A stretch of DNA of 64,000 nt from Halobaculum rubrum (GCF_019880225.1 NZ_CP082284.1:1116001-1180000); one strand, 5' to 3'. Numbered from the stretch's first letter, positions 8,921 to 17,097 are shown. The notes: generated from the sequence alone by a model not told the origin. Numbers and translations: made by a program.

Positions 8921-10108
8921 ATGCGAGGAATCCGTGTCGGGCGGGTCGCCGGTATCCCGATCCAGCTGAACTGGACGTTTCTCCTGATCCTCCCGCTGTT
9001 CGCGTATCTCATCGGGAGCCAGGTCGGGGAGTTCGCCGGGATCGTCGGCGACACGTTCGGCGTCGCGATCGCTGCGGACGCGCTCACCGGTGGGACCCTC
9101 CCGTGGGTGCTCGGTACCGCCGCGGCGCTGGGGCTGTTCGTCTCCGTCCTGCTTCACGAGTTCGGGCACTCGCTGACCGCGATGCACTACGGCTACGAGA
9201 TCGAGTCGATCACGCTGTGGCTGTTCGGCGGCGTGGCCTCCTTCGAGGAGATGCCTGAAGACTGGAAACAGGAGTTCGCCGTCGCGATCATGGGCCCGGT
9301 GGTTTCGGTCGCGCTCGGGGTCGTCACCTACGTCGTTCTCGTGAGCGTCAGCCTCCCGCCGACGGTCGCGTTCGTCGTCGGCTATCTCGCGCTGATGAAT
9401 CTCGTGCTCGCGGCGTTCAACATGCTGCCCGGCTTCCCGATGGACGGGGGACGGGTGCTCCGGGCGCTGCTTGCGCGGAACCGCCCCCACGCCCGAGCGA
9501 CCCAGATCGCCGCCGAGGTCGGGAAGGTGTTCGCGTTCCTGCTCGGCCTGTTCGGCCTGTTCGGCGGCAACTGGCTCACCGTCGGGCTCGCGTTCTTCAT
9601 CTACATCGCCGCCTCCAGCGAGGCCCAACAGACGACGATGCGCGCCGCCTTCGAAGGGGTCATCGTCGACGACATCATGACGCCGCGCGAGGAACTGAAC
9701 GTCGTCCACCCGAACGACAGCGTCGCGACCCTGATGGAGCGGATGTTTCGCGAGCGCCACACGGGCTACCCCGTCGTGAAGAGCGGCTCCCTCGTGGGGA
9801 TGGTGACGCTGGCGGACGCACAGGGCGTCCGCGAGGTCGAGCGCGACGCCTACACGGTGCAAGACGTGATGGAGACGGACATCCCCAGCGTCACGTCCGA
9901 CGCGGACGCGGTGACGGCGCTGGAGACGATGCAGCGGCGCGGCGTCGGCCGCCTCGTCGTCGTCGACGCCGACGGCGAACTCGTGGGACTCATCTCGCGG
10001 ACCGACCTCATGACCGCGTTCAACGTCATTCAACAGGGTGGCCGGGAGTCGCTCGGTATCGGCGCCGAGACGGGCGTCCTCCCGGACATCGGCGGTCGGA
10101 GCGTCTGA
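8921..10108 (+). CDS. Site-2-type M50 metalloprotease with two CBS domains
   Basis: This 395-residue integral membrane zinc protease belongs to the S2P/rhomboid-independent intramembrane family. The zinc-binding HEFGH motif lies near residue 87 and the third ligand in NMLPGFPMDGGR near residue 170. About six transmembrane segments fill residues 10-235. Two cytosolic CBS domains (roughly 245-300 and 310-365) should bind adenine nucleotides and regulate cleavage. Archaeal members of this class release membrane-bound regulators or clear membrane proteins; the substrate here is unknown. All catalytic residues are present and the length is normal. Confidence 0.93.
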   Translation: MRGIRVGRVAGIPIQLNWTFLLILPLFAYLIGSQVGEFAGIVGDTFGVAIAADALTGGTLPWVLGTAAALGLFVSVLLHEFGHSLTAMHYGYEIESITLWLFGGVASFEEMPEDWKQEFAVAIMGPVVSVALGVVTYVVLVSVSLPPTVAFVVGYLALMNLVLAAFNMLPGFPMDGGRVLRALLARNRPHARATQIAAEVGKVFAFLLGLFGLFGGNWLTVGLAFFIYIAASSEAQQTTMRAAFEGVIVDDIMTPREELNVVHPNDSVATLMERMFRERHTGYPVVKSGSLVGMVTLADAQGVREVERDAYTVQDVMETDIPSVTSDADAVTALETMQRRGVGRLVVVDADGELVGLISRTDLMTAFNVIQQGGRESLGIGAETGVLPDIGGRSV

Positions 10109-10154
10109 CCGCGGCCGTCGCTACAGTGTCGGCGGCGAGACAGGATCGGCCCCC

Positions 10155-10174
10155 GGGTGCGAGAACCGAACCAC
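10155..10174 (-). repeat. Degenerate copy of the tRNA-His 3' end
   Basis: The stretch gggtgcgagaaccgaaccac closely resembles the 3' part of the intact tRNA-His at 10269-10288 (ggtgcgagaattgaacccgc), in the same orientation and about 113 bases away. It covers part of the T arm and acceptor strand only. Partial tRNA copies beside an intact tRNA are the usual scar of integration or excision at a tRNA attachment site. No integrase gene is present nearby. Confidence 0.45.
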
Positions 10175-10263
10175 GGTCGTTCCGCTCACTTCGTTCGCGT
10201 CACTCCTGCTTCAGTTCTCTTCGCGGCGGACCGTCGGCTGCGCGCGTTCGTTCGCGGCGAGAA

Positions 10264-10337
10264 GTCCAGGTGCGAGAATTGAACCCGCGTCTCAGCCTCC
10301 ACAAGGCTGAAGGATAGTCCACTACCCCAACCCGGAC
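10264..10337 (-). tRNA. tRNA-His (GUG)
   Basis: The minus strand folds as a tRNA with an eight-pair acceptor stem, GTCCGGGT against ACCTGGAC. This includes the extra 5' G(-1) paired with C73 that marks histidine tRNA. The anticodon stem CAGCC/GGCTG closes loop TTGTGGA, giving anticodon GUG. The T loop is TTCAATT. There is no intron and no encoded CCA. The gene lies between the M50 protease and a histidine kinase gene on the opposite strand. Confidence 0.95.
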
Positions 10338-10501
10338 ACGCACCCGTAGGTAGCCCGGTGCGATTCAAATACGTTACGACTCGACCGGGCAGTCCGAAGA
10401 GGATCGGCGACGGCAGGACGACAGCGGGACGACGGTGGGGGGTGGATCACTCGACGCGCACAGAACGGCCGAACTATCGACTCCCGCTGGTTCCATCCGG
10501 C

Positions 10502-10508
10502 TTTATTA
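10502..10508 (+). promoter_or_regulatory. TATA box of the histidine kinase gene
   Basis: TTTATTA ends 24 bases before the ATG at 10532, the haloarchaeal spacing for a leaderless transcript. It decides the start codon: an in-frame upstream start at 10358 would extend the protein by 58 residues but would begin close to the tRNA-His 5' end, and its added segment has no domain character. Confidence 0.65.
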
Positions 10509-10531
10509 CCCGCCGGGGAAGACTCCGCACG

Positions 10532-11668
10532 ATGGTCGCTTCCGCGTATCGATGGGACGTGTCCTCGGCGGGCGTGACGTTCCTCGGCGCGGCTCTGATT
10601 GTCGCGACCGCGTATCATCACATCGTCCACGAGCCGTCAACCGTTGGTCAAGTGATCGCCCCGACGGCCGCGTTCCTGCTCGACGGAGGCCTCGCGGTCG
10701 GCGTCGCCGCCGCGGGTATCGCGATGGCGCGGTCGGATCGGGGCCCCGAACACAACCGGACCGTCGCCGCGTTCGGCGCCGGAACCGGACTCGCCTTCGT
10801 CGCGGCGGTGGCGCTCACGATCGGGATCCGGGCGGCCGAGGGGCGGACGGTCCCGGAGCCGGAGTTCGTCTTGTTCACCGCCGTCGGCGCTGGATTCCTC
10901 ACTGGCGCTCTCGCCGGGGAGTACCGAGCGCGCAGCCGCTCCTACGCCCGGTCGGCCGCCCGAAAGCGCGATTCGCTGGCGTTCGTCAACGGGATGCTCA
11001 GACACGACGTCCGCAACGACGCCGCGGTCATCGCCGGCTACGCCGAGGACCTCGACGGCGGGGAGGTGGCGACCGGCGACCGGACCGCGGCGACGGTCGT
11101 CCGCGACCGTGCACAGCGAGTCGTCGAGCGGACCAAGCTGGCCCGAGCGGTCGCCGAGACCGTCTCCGGGGAGGCCGATCCCGACGCGATCCCGCTCGCG
11201 CCGCTCGTCGACGAGGCGGTCGCGTCGGCCCGGGCCGCGTACCCGTCCGCGACGGTCACGAACGAGGTGCCGGAAGGGCTCGCCGTGCCCGTGAACGAGG
11301 CGTTCCGGCTCGTCCTCGATAACCTGATCGAGAACGCGATCGAACACCACAACGGCGACGCGACCGTCCGGATCGACGCCGCTCGGAACGACGATCGCGT
11401 CCGGATCCGCGTGCTGGACGACGGACCTGGGATCGACCCGGAGACGCGGTCCGGGCTGTTCGACCACGCGGCGGGAACTGCGAAGGGGCTCCACATCGTG
11501 AACACCGTCGTCGACGGGCTCGGCGGCGATGTACGCGTCGAAGACCGGGAGCCGGAAGGAACGGCGTTCGTGATCACGTTTCCGGCGGCGCCCGACGAAC
11601 GGCAGGACGGATCGGAGACCCAAGAGTCCCCAGAGCCGTACGTTTCCGGCGGCCGTCAGGAAGACTGA
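10532..11668 (+). CDS. Membrane-bound sensor histidine kinase
   Basis: This 378-residue kinase has an N-terminal membrane domain of about four helices (residues 10-135), with no extracellular sensor large enough to name. A short linker leads to the dimerisation/phosphoacceptor helix with H-box LRHDVRND near residue 153, the form common in haloarchaea. The ATP-binding domain has N-box LDNLIENAIEHH, G1 DDGPGID and G2 GTAKGLHIV. No response regulator is adjacent, so this is an orphan kinase. The acidic tail after residue 350 is low complexity. The stimulus is unknown. Confidence 0.9.
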   Translation: MVASAYRWDVSSAGVTFLGAALIVATAYHHIVHEPSTVGQVIAPTAAFLLDGGLAVGVAAAGIAMARSDRGPEHNRTVAAFGAGTGLAFVAAVALTIGIRAAEGRTVPEPEFVLFTAVGAGFLTGALAGEYRARSRSYARSAARKRDSLAFVNGMLRHDVRNDAAVIAGYAEDLDGGEVATGDRTAATVVRDRAQRVVERTKLARAVAETVSGEADPDAIPLAPLVDEAVASARAAYPSATVTNEVPEGLAVPVNEAFRLVLDNLIENAIEHHNGDATVRIDAARNDDRVRIRVLDDGPGIDPETRSGLFDHAAGTAKGLHIVNTVVDGLGGDVRVEDREPEGTAFVITFPAAPDERQDGSETQESPEPYVSGGRQED

Positions 11669-11709
11669 CCGTCGCGCTTTTCTCGTCCGATCGAGTATAG
11701 GAGATCGTC

Positions 11710-12165
11710 GTGGCCATCACGGACAAGATCTACCTGAAGAACCACCGGCAGATCGCCTCACAGCTCGACGCGAACGTTCCGAAAGGCGCGTTCTCGGGGG
11801 CGACGCTGGATCTGGTGTTCTCGGGCGACGGGCTCGCCGAACTCGATGAGACCACCCGCGACCGGGTGCTGGAGTTCGCCGAGGACTTCCTCGACTGCGC
11901 CTGCGACGACGCGCCGTACTGTGGCCACCCCGAGCGGAAGTTCGTTCGGTACCTGCTGGAGTTGCGCGCGCAGGGACTCGGCCCCGACGCCATCGTCGAC
12001 GTGATGGGCGACGATTACATGCTGTACGCCTACCCCGGCGACGTGCTCTCGTTTCTCGACTCGGCAGTGCGCACCCTGGAGGCGACGGAGTCGCTCGCGG
12101 CCGTCGAGGGTGACGGGGAAGCAAGAGACCGGGCGCGGCAGGCACGGAACGAACTGGCGCGGTAA
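11710..12165 (+). CDS. Conserved haloarchaeal protein with cysteine cluster
   Basis: This 151-residue protein is well conserved in style among haloarchaea (MAITDKIYLKNHRQIASQL). A central stretch, DFLDCACDDAPYCGHPE, holds three cysteines and a histidine that could bind zinc. The surrounding helices (RKFVRYLLELRAQGLGPDAI, then DDYMLYAYPGDVLSFLD) look globular. The start is GTG at 11710. It follows the kinase by 41 bases on the same strand and may share its transcript. The function is not known to me. Confidence 0.8.
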   Translation: MAITDKIYLKNHRQIASQLDANVPKGAFSGATLDLVFSGDGLAELDETTRDRVLEFAEDFLDCACDDAPYCGHPERKFVRYLLELRAQGLGPDAIVDVMGDDYMLYAYPGDVLSFLDSAVRTLEATESLAAVEGDGEARDRARQARNELAR

Positions 12166-12239
12166 CCTGAGTTCCGGGATAGTAACTGCCTACCAGCCGG
12201 ATCGGGGGACTGCACCGGCTTAATTCACCTCAATTCAGA

Positions 12240-12246
12240 TTTATAA
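12240..12246 (+). promoter_or_regulatory. TATA box of the HalOD1 gene
   Basis: TTTATAA lies 41 bases before the ATG at 12287, predicting transcription start near 12271 and a short leader. An in-frame ATG at 12254 is too close to the TATA box to be inside the transcript, so 12287 is the preferred start. Confidence 0.6.
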
Positions 12247-12286
12247 CACTTCCATGTTTACTCGTTGGCGGTCCGTCCTCGGTACT

Positions 12287-12565
12287 ATGTCCGACAGCGA
12301 TGCCAGCGAGGACGAGCGCGACGACGTGCCGGTGGGGACCGCTCGGGCGCCGAGCAGCCGCATCATCGACCGGGTCGCCGCGGCGGAAGGAACGGAACCC
12401 GCGGATCTCCATGCGCGCCTGTACGATGTCGTCGACCCGGAGGCACTCGATCGGGTTGTCGAGCGGAGTTCGCCGGGTCTGACGGTCGCGTTCCGATTCA
12501 ACGGCTACCGCGTGCGTGTCGGCGGCGACGGCGCGGTCACCGTGTCGGCTCCGGTACGCAAGTAG
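12287..12565 (+). CDS. HalOD1 output-domain protein
   Basis: This 92-residue protein is made almost wholly of the HalOD1 domain, a small haloarchaeal module usually found at the output end of signalling proteins or alone. Visible features are SSRIIDRVAAAEGTEP, LYDVVDPEALDRVVE, and the closing strands VAFRFNGYRVRVGGDGAVTV. The first 20 residues are acidic and disordered. It lies in its own transcription unit downstream of the kinase and could be its regulatory partner, although no experimental role of stand-alone HalOD1 proteins is known to me. Confidence 0.87.
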   Translation: MSDSDASEDERDDVPVGTARAPSSRIIDRVAAAEGTEPADLHARLYDVVDPEALDRVVERSSPGLTVAFRFNGYRVRVGGDGAVTVSAPVRK

Positions 12566-12656
12566 GGTCTGTTGACGGGATCGATCGTTCAAAAGCGGAT
12601 GCTCGGCGGGAAACCGACCGTGGGAACGGGACGCCCGACCGATGGGGATCTGTGAT

Positions 12657-13070
12657 CTACCCGAGCTGGTACGGCTCGTCGTCGTCGCGGTCGCCGTCGA
12701 GTTCCTCGAGGAACACGACCTCCTCGCCGTCGTCGGCCTCCTCGAGCCGGTCCTGCAGGTACGTGACGAACGCCTTGTACTCGTCCAGCTGCTCGCGGAG
12801 GTGCTCGGCCTCCAGCTCCAGGCGCTCGTGCTCGCGCACGAAGCTCTTGGGCACCTCGACGGTCGGCGGGAACGACTCGCCGTCGGCGTCCGTCTCCTCC
12901 ACTCGGTTCTCGGGGACGACCTCCACCTGTCCGTCGTGGGCGACGAGAGTGTCCACGTAGTCGCGAAACACCGCCGACAGCGAGAGGTCGCGCTCGTCGG
13001 CGATCTCGCGCAGCGCCTCGAAGGCATCCTCGTTGACACGGAACGAGACCGTCTTGTTCTTGCTCCCCAT
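12657..13070 (-). CDS. Ribbon-helix-helix protein with C-terminal coiled coil
   Basis: This 137-residue protein has an N-terminal ribbon-helix-helix fold: strand KTVSFRVN, helix EDAFEALREIADER, helix SLSAVFRDYVDTLV, a CopG/MetJ-type DNA-binding unit. A coiled coil follows (about residues 75-120, LELEAEHLREQLDEYKAF) and then an acidic tail. The ATG at 13070 gives a start directly before the ribbon; a longer frame to 13121 exists but adds only unrelated residues. It lies downstream of rpa3-rpap3 on the same strand with a 98-base gap and may be a regulator or structural DNA-binding protein. Confidence 0.85.
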   Translation of the reverse strand: MGSKNKTVSFRVNEDAFEALREIADERDLSLSAVFRDYVDTLVAHDGQVEVVPENRVEETDADGESFPPTVEVPKSFVREHERLELEAEHLREQLDEYKAFVTYLQDRLEEADDGEEVVFLEELDGDRDDDEPYQLG

Positions 13071-13168
13071 TGCCGGATGCTCGTTCGCGTCGCCACTTAA
13101 CCGTTCGTCAGACACTCGCACGGGGGTCTCGGTATCGAGCGCGAAAAAACGGAACGCCGGCTACCGAG

Positions 13169-13768
13169 TTACGCGGGCGCCTCGCCCTCGAGTTCGTCGG
13201 CGTCGTCGAGCGACTGCAGCGCCGCGACGGCGGCGTCGCGGTACTCCTCGACGGGCAGGTCGTACTGCTCGCGGGCCATCCGCGCGTACTCGTTGCCCTC
13301 GTCGTCGAACGCCTCGATGCGGTCGAGCGTCCGCGCGGCCGTCTCGGCGACCCAGCGATCGCGGGTCGCGGCGTCGACGGTCGTGATCGACTCGGGGCGC
13401 ACGGAGACGTTCACGTTGCCGTCGTCCGTCTCGTAGGTCCGTGGCTTGCCGACGACGGCGACGTACGCGGGCGGCTCCAGTTCCCGGAGGGCGCTGGCGG
13501 CCTCGGGCTGGTACTGCCCGGCGTAGGTGAAGAACGTCCCCGTCGGGTCGACGATGCGCCCGCGCCAGTACTCGCTGTCCTCGCCGACGTCCTCCTTCTC
13601 GGTGAGGGTGCCGACGACGAACACGCGGTTGGCACGCTCGCCCGTCGGGAGCAGCAGGTACAGGGGGGCCCGCTCGTCGTCGGACTCCTTGAACGTGTAG
13701 CTGGCGTCGTTGTACTCGGCCGCGAACACGCGGCGTGCGACCTCTCGGGATGGAACGGACTGGCTCAT
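13169..13768 (-). CDS. rpap3: RPA-associated protein (COG3390 type)
   Basis: This 199-residue partner of the single-stranded DNA-binding protein is encoded directly upstream on this strand. Its ATG overlaps the stop of rpa3 (TAATG at 13766-13770), so the two are translationally coupled. The protein has an OB-like core (LYLLLPTGERANRVFVVGTL, then WRGRIVDPTGTFFTYAG) and an acidic helical C-terminus. In Haloferax, Rpap proteins co-purify with their cognate RPA and are needed for DNA repair. The numbering as type 3 follows operon structure and lengths (about 315 and 199 residues) and is less certain than the family. Confidence 0.92.
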   Translation of the reverse strand: MSQSVPSREVARRVFAAEYNDASYTFKESDDERAPLYLLLPTGERANRVFVVGTLTEKEDVGEDSEYWRGRIVDPTGTFFTYAGQYQPEAASALRELEPPAYVAVVGKPRTYETDDGNVNVSVRPESITTVDAATRDRWVAETAARTLDRIEAFDDEGNEYARMAREQYDLPVEEYRDAAVAALQSLDDADELEGEAPA

Positions 13769-14715
13769 TACAGGGACCTCGCGCGGATCAGCAGCGATTC
13801 GGCGTCGACGGCCTCGTCGCCGTCGGCGGCGCCGGACAGTTCCTCGAACTCGTCGGCGAGCACGTACCGGCCCAGCGTCGGGCCGCGCACGCGGTAGTAC
13901 CGGCCGACGATCCGGTCGGCCATCTCCTCGCCCACGACGGTCGTGTCGAGCGCGTCCTGGGCCATCTCCTTGGCCTCCTCCAGATCGATACCGGTCAACT
14001 CGGCGGTCGCCTCCTCGTTGAAGATGACCTCCTGGACGGCGTCGCCGTCGTCCAGCACCGCCTTGATGCGGAGGTCGAACTCGCCGTCGGCCTGGCCGTG
14101 CTCGCTGCAGCGGCCGTTCTGGAGCACGCGCGTGCAGTCGTCCTCGGGACAGCGCTTGATGAGGCCCGAGCCCGACTGGATGTCCACCAGCGCACCCTCG
14201 ACCTCGTCGCTGTCGTCGCCGACCTCGATCTCCTCGTCGAGTTCGGTGATCGTGGTCGTCCGGTTGAGCTTCACCGAGTAGTTGCCCTGATACTCGTCGG
14301 TGACGACGTTCGAGAGCGCGTAGCTTTTGCCCTCCTCGAGTTCCTCCAGTTCGCTCGTGGAGAAGGAGACGAACTTGATCGTGCCCGACTCGTCGCCGAG
14401 CAGACCCACCTGCGCGATGGAGTCGTGGTTGGGGTCCCACAGGTCGGCCACCGTCACGCGAAGGTCGACCCACTGCTCGTCCTCGTCGATGTCGCCGACG
14501 AGCGCCTGTTCTGCGCCGCCGGAGCCGATCTCGTCACGCTCCAGCCCCGCCTCGTCGAGGTAGGAGTTGACGACGCTCCGGCGCGCCTCGTCGACGGGGA
14601 CGCTGTACTCGTTCACCAGCGAGGCGAGGCGCTCCTCGATCTCCTCGGTGGTGAGGTCCAAGTGGTCTGAAAACTGCTCGTGTATCTCTTCCGCGTGGGT
14701 TTGCAGGTCTGCCAT
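13768..14715 (-). CDS. rpa3: Replication protein A (single-stranded DNA-binding protein)
   Basis: This 315-residue single-stranded DNA-binding protein acts in replication, recombination and repair. An N-terminal helical segment (1-65) is followed by an OB fold (about 70-165: DLRVTVADLWDPNH, GLLGDESGTIKFVSF). A second OB-like region contains a zinc-finger motif, CPEDDCTRVLQNGRCSEHG (near 188-206). The single main OB fold plus zinc finger and the length match haloarchaeal Rpa3 rather than the longer Rpa1 or Rpa2. A TATA-like CTAAATAG at 14775-14782 implies a leader of about 35 bases. Confidence 0.93.
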   Translation of the reverse strand: MADLQTHAEEIHEQFSDHLDLTTEEIEERLASLVNEYSVPVDEARRSVVNSYLDEAGLERDEIGSGGAEQALVGDIDEDEQWVDLRVTVADLWDPNHDSIAQVGLLGDESGTIKFVSFSTSELEELEEGKSYALSNVVTDEYQGNYSVKLNRTTTITELDEEIEVGDDSDEVEGALVDIQSGSGLIKRCPEDDCTRVLQNGRCSEHGQADGEFDLRIKAVLDDGDAVQEVIFNEEATAELTGIDLEEAKEMAQDALDTTVVGEEMADRIVGRYYRVRGPTLGRYVLADEFEELSGAADGDEAVDAESLLIRARSL

Positions 14716-14892
14716 GGTTCTCTCGCCTCCGGTTGTTGTTTCGGTGGGAGGCGTACGACGGTTGGTTCGGGATCCTATTTAGTATTCCGTGACCGGGGTG
14801 AAAGTGGAGACACGGGACGGCGTGGGAGCCGTCGCCGCGACCGTTCGCGCGCGGGCAACGGACTGATAGTCGGGGCGCGCCCACACGTGGAC

Positions 14893-15192
14893 ATGGGACT
14901 GGGCGACAGGCTCCGGCGTGTGCTCGAACAGCAGGCTCGCAAGGCCGGCCGCGAGTACGCGCGCAGCAAGCGCGCCTACCGCGAGGGCCGCGAGTGGGGC
15001 GAGAACCACGCCGGCGACTTCGACCTCCCGACGGACGGGGAGGACCGCGCCCGTATCGTCTGTCGCCGCCACGCCGAGAAGCGCCGCGTCGCCGTGAACG
15101 CCGACGGGGAGCCGGCGTGTTTCGAGTCGGGGCACCCGGACTGTGAGGGGTGCGCCGAGGACGTGCGGGAGGGGCGTGTACAGACCTGGTAA
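14893..15192 (+). CDS. Conserved haloarchaeal small protein with cysteine cluster
   Basis: This 99-residue protein has a basic helical N-terminus (LRRVLEQQARKAGREYARSK) and a C-terminal part with cysteines in VCRRHAEKRRV, ACFESGHPDCEGCAED. The arrangement CRRH, then C and CEGC, could form a small zinc site. It is divergent from rpa3 and followed by the nucleotidyltransferase after 31 bases, probably as one transcript. It resembles a family found widely in haloarchaea with no known role. Confidence 0.78.
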   Translation: MGLGDRLRRVLEQQARKAGREYARSKRAYREGREWGENHAGDFDLPTDGEDRARIVCRRHAEKRRVAVNADGEPACFESGHPDCEGCAEDVREGRVQTW

Positions 15193-15223
15193 CGTTTTCC
15201 CCGCCGCGGGCGAGGGGGTCGAC

Positions 15224-16288
15224 ATGGATCGACCCGTCGTCGCCGTGATCCTCGCCGGCGGCACCGGCTCGCGGCTGTACCCCGCCTCCAGGAGCGACCG
15301 CCCGAAGCAGTTCCTCGCGCTGGGCGACCCCGACGACGACCGGAGCCTCCTCGCCAGAACCGCCGCCCGCACGGGCTTCGCGGACGCGACGCTGGTCGCC
15401 ACCCGGCCCGAGTTCGCCGACGAAGTCCCCGAACACGCCCCGGACGCCGAGGTCGTGGTCGAGCCGGCGGGCAAGGACACCGGCCCCGCGATACTGTACG
15501 CGACCCACCGCGCACGCGAGGCCGTCGACGGCGACCCGGTCGTTGTCGTCCTCCCCGCGGACCACCACGTCCCCGACGGCGACGCCTTCGAGACGACGAT
15601 GGCGCGGGGGGCGCACGTCGCCGCCGACACCGACCGACTGGTCGCCTTCGGCGTCGAGCCGACCCGGCCCGCCACCGGATACGGCTACATCGAACCCGGC
15701 GACGAGCGAACCGGCGACGAGCGAACCGGCGACGGCTCCGCGGTCGACTACCGCGAGCTCGCCGCCTTCCACGAGAAGCCGGACGCCGACAGCGTCGCGA
15801 GGTACGTCGACGCCGGCTACTACTGGAACGCCGGGATCTTCGCGTGGACGCCCGCGGCGCTGTTCCGGGAGGCGCGCGACACGCCGCTTGGCCCGCTTGC
15901 GGACGCGCTCGACGGCGACGATCCGGATCCGGAAGCCGGCTTCGCGGCCGTCGACCCGGTCAGTATCGACTACGCGGTGATGGAGCACGCCGAGCGCGCG
16001 GCGGTCGTGCCCGCGGCGTTCGCGTGGGACGACCTCGGGGCGTGGGACGCGCTCGACCGCGTGCTCGACGCGGACGCCGACGGCAACGTCGTCGCCGGCG
16101 GCGCCGAGACGCTGGCCGTCGACGCCGCGGACAACGTCGTCGCCGCGGACGGGAAGCACGTCTCGCTGGTCGGCGTGGAGGGGCTGTGCGTCGTCGCCTA
16201 CGACGACCGAGTGCTCGTCGTCCCGAAGGAACAGGCACAGCGTGTCCGCGACGCGGTCGACCGGCTGAAGGAGAGCGGGCAGTTCTGA
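15224..16288 (+). CDS. Mannose-1-phosphate guanylyltransferase-type nucleotidyltransferase
   Basis: This 354-residue enzyme would transfer a nucleotidyl group to a sugar 1-phosphate, most likely GTP plus mannose 1-phosphate to GDP-mannose, for glycans or compatible solutes. The N-terminal signature is VILAGGTGSRLYPASR with RPKQFL. A metal-binding aspartate lies in LPADHHV, and catalytic-domain elements FGVEPTRPATGYGYI, FHEKP and YYWNAGIFAW are present. The C-terminal mannose-6-phosphate isomerase domain of bacterial fusion enzymes is absent. A 15-base tandem repeat inserts GDERT twice in an exposed loop. Confidence 0.9.
   Translation: MDRPVVAVILAGGTGSRLYPASRSDRPKQFLALGDPDDDRSLLARTAARTGFADATLVATRPEFADEVPEHAPDAEVVVEPAGKDTGPAILYATHRAREAVDGDPVVVVLPADHHVPDGDAFETTMARGAHVAADTDRLVAFGVEPTRPATGYGYIEPGDERTGDERTGDGSAVDYRELAAFHEKPDADSVARYVDAGYYWNAGIFAWTPAALFREARDTPLGPLADALDGDDPDPEAGFAAVDPVSIDYAVMEHAERAAVVPAAFAWDDLGAWDALDRVLDADADGNVVAGGAETLAVDAADNVVAADGKHVSLVGVEGLCVVAYDDRVLVVPKEQAQRVRDAVDRLKESGQF
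15698..15727 (+). repeat. 15-base tandem repeat inside the nucleotidyltransferase gene
   Basis: Two perfect copies of ggcgacgagcgaacc lie head to tail (15698-15712 and 15713-15727), followed by a partial third copy. They keep the reading frame and encode GDERT twice, directly after the conserved GYGYIEP segment, so they sit in a surface loop. The unit is prone to slippage and may vary between strains. Confidence 0.85.
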
Positions 16289-16314
16289 GCGCGGAAGCGG
16301 GGTTTGCCGAGGTC

Positions 16315-17097
16315 TCAGGACCGAAGGCGCCCGCCGTCGACGGGCAGGGCCGCGCCGTTGACGAACGACGCGCGCTCCGAGGAGAGGAACGCGACCACGT
16401 CGCCCAGCTCGCGCGGGTCGCCGATGCGGTCCAGCGGGATGTCGCTGGCCCAGTCGGCGACGCCCGCCTCGTAGCTGTCGTACTCGCCGCGGTCGAGCGC
16501 GTCCTCGACGAGCTCCTCGATGCGGGCCGTCTCGTGTGCGCCCGGGAGCACCGCGTTCGCGCGCACGTCGGGCGCCCACTCCCGCGAGACGGTCTTGACG
16601 AGACCGATCACCGTCCGGCGGACGGCGTTCGAGAGGACGAGGCCGTCGATGGCCTCCCGAACCGACGTCGAGGTGATGCAGGTGACCGTTCCCGCGTCGC
16701 TGTCCGTGAGGTACGGGCGCGCCTCCCGGAGCGTCCAGACGGCGCTCATGACGAGCGTGTCGAAGGCGCCGCGCCACTGCTCGTCGGTCATCTCGTCGAA
16801 GGTGCCCGGCGGGACGCCGCCCGCGCTCGTGACGACGTGGTCGAGGCCGCCGAACTCGTCGACGGTCGCCGCCACGAGCGCGGCCACGTCGTCGCCGTCG
16901 GTGATATCGGCCTCGACCGCGAGCACCTCGCCCGGTTCCTCCGCCAGCGCCGCCTCGGCCTCCTCGAGGCGCTCGGGCGTTCGACCGCAGATCACCACGT
17001 TCGCGCTTTCGGCCGCCAGCGACGCCGCAGAGGCGAAGCCGAGGCCGCTCGAACTAGCCGTCACCAGCGCCGTGTTCCCGTCGAGTCTGAGGTCCAT
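16315..17097 (-). CDS. Atypical short-chain dehydrogenase/reductase (BKR-like)
   Basis: This 260-residue Rossmann-fold protein has the cofactor site VTASSSGLG near residue 14, an NNAG-equivalent written TSAGG, and a C-terminal PVDGGRLRS as in the SDR family. The catalytic YxxxK is missing: where it is expected, the sequence reads GLVLSNAVRRT, giving leucine and asparagine in place of tyrosine and lysine. This matches a known divergent subgroup of SDR-like beta-ketoacyl-reductase relatives. Whether it reduces anything by the usual mechanism is doubtful. The ATG at 17097 starts exactly at the Rossmann fold. It is convergent with the nucleotidyltransferase gene. Confidence 0.88.
   Translation of the reverse strand: MDLRLDGNTALVTASSSGLGFASAASLAAESANVVICGRTPERLEEAEAALAEEPGEVLAVEADITDGDDVAALVAATVDEFGGLDHVVTSAGGVPPGTFDEMTDEQWRGAFDTLVMSAVWTLREARPYLTDSDAGTVTCITSTSVREAIDGLVLSNAVRRTVIGLVKTVSREWAPDVRANAVLPGAHETARIEELVEDALDRGEYDSYEAGVADWASDIPLDRIGDPRELGDVVAFLSSERASFVNGAALPVDGGRLRS

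Noticed and set aside
10109-10260. Short plus-strand frames beside tRNA-His
   Set aside because: They cover the tRNA and its remnant and encode Ser/Arg-rich peptides only. The stretch is better explained as tRNA-flanking non-coding DNA.
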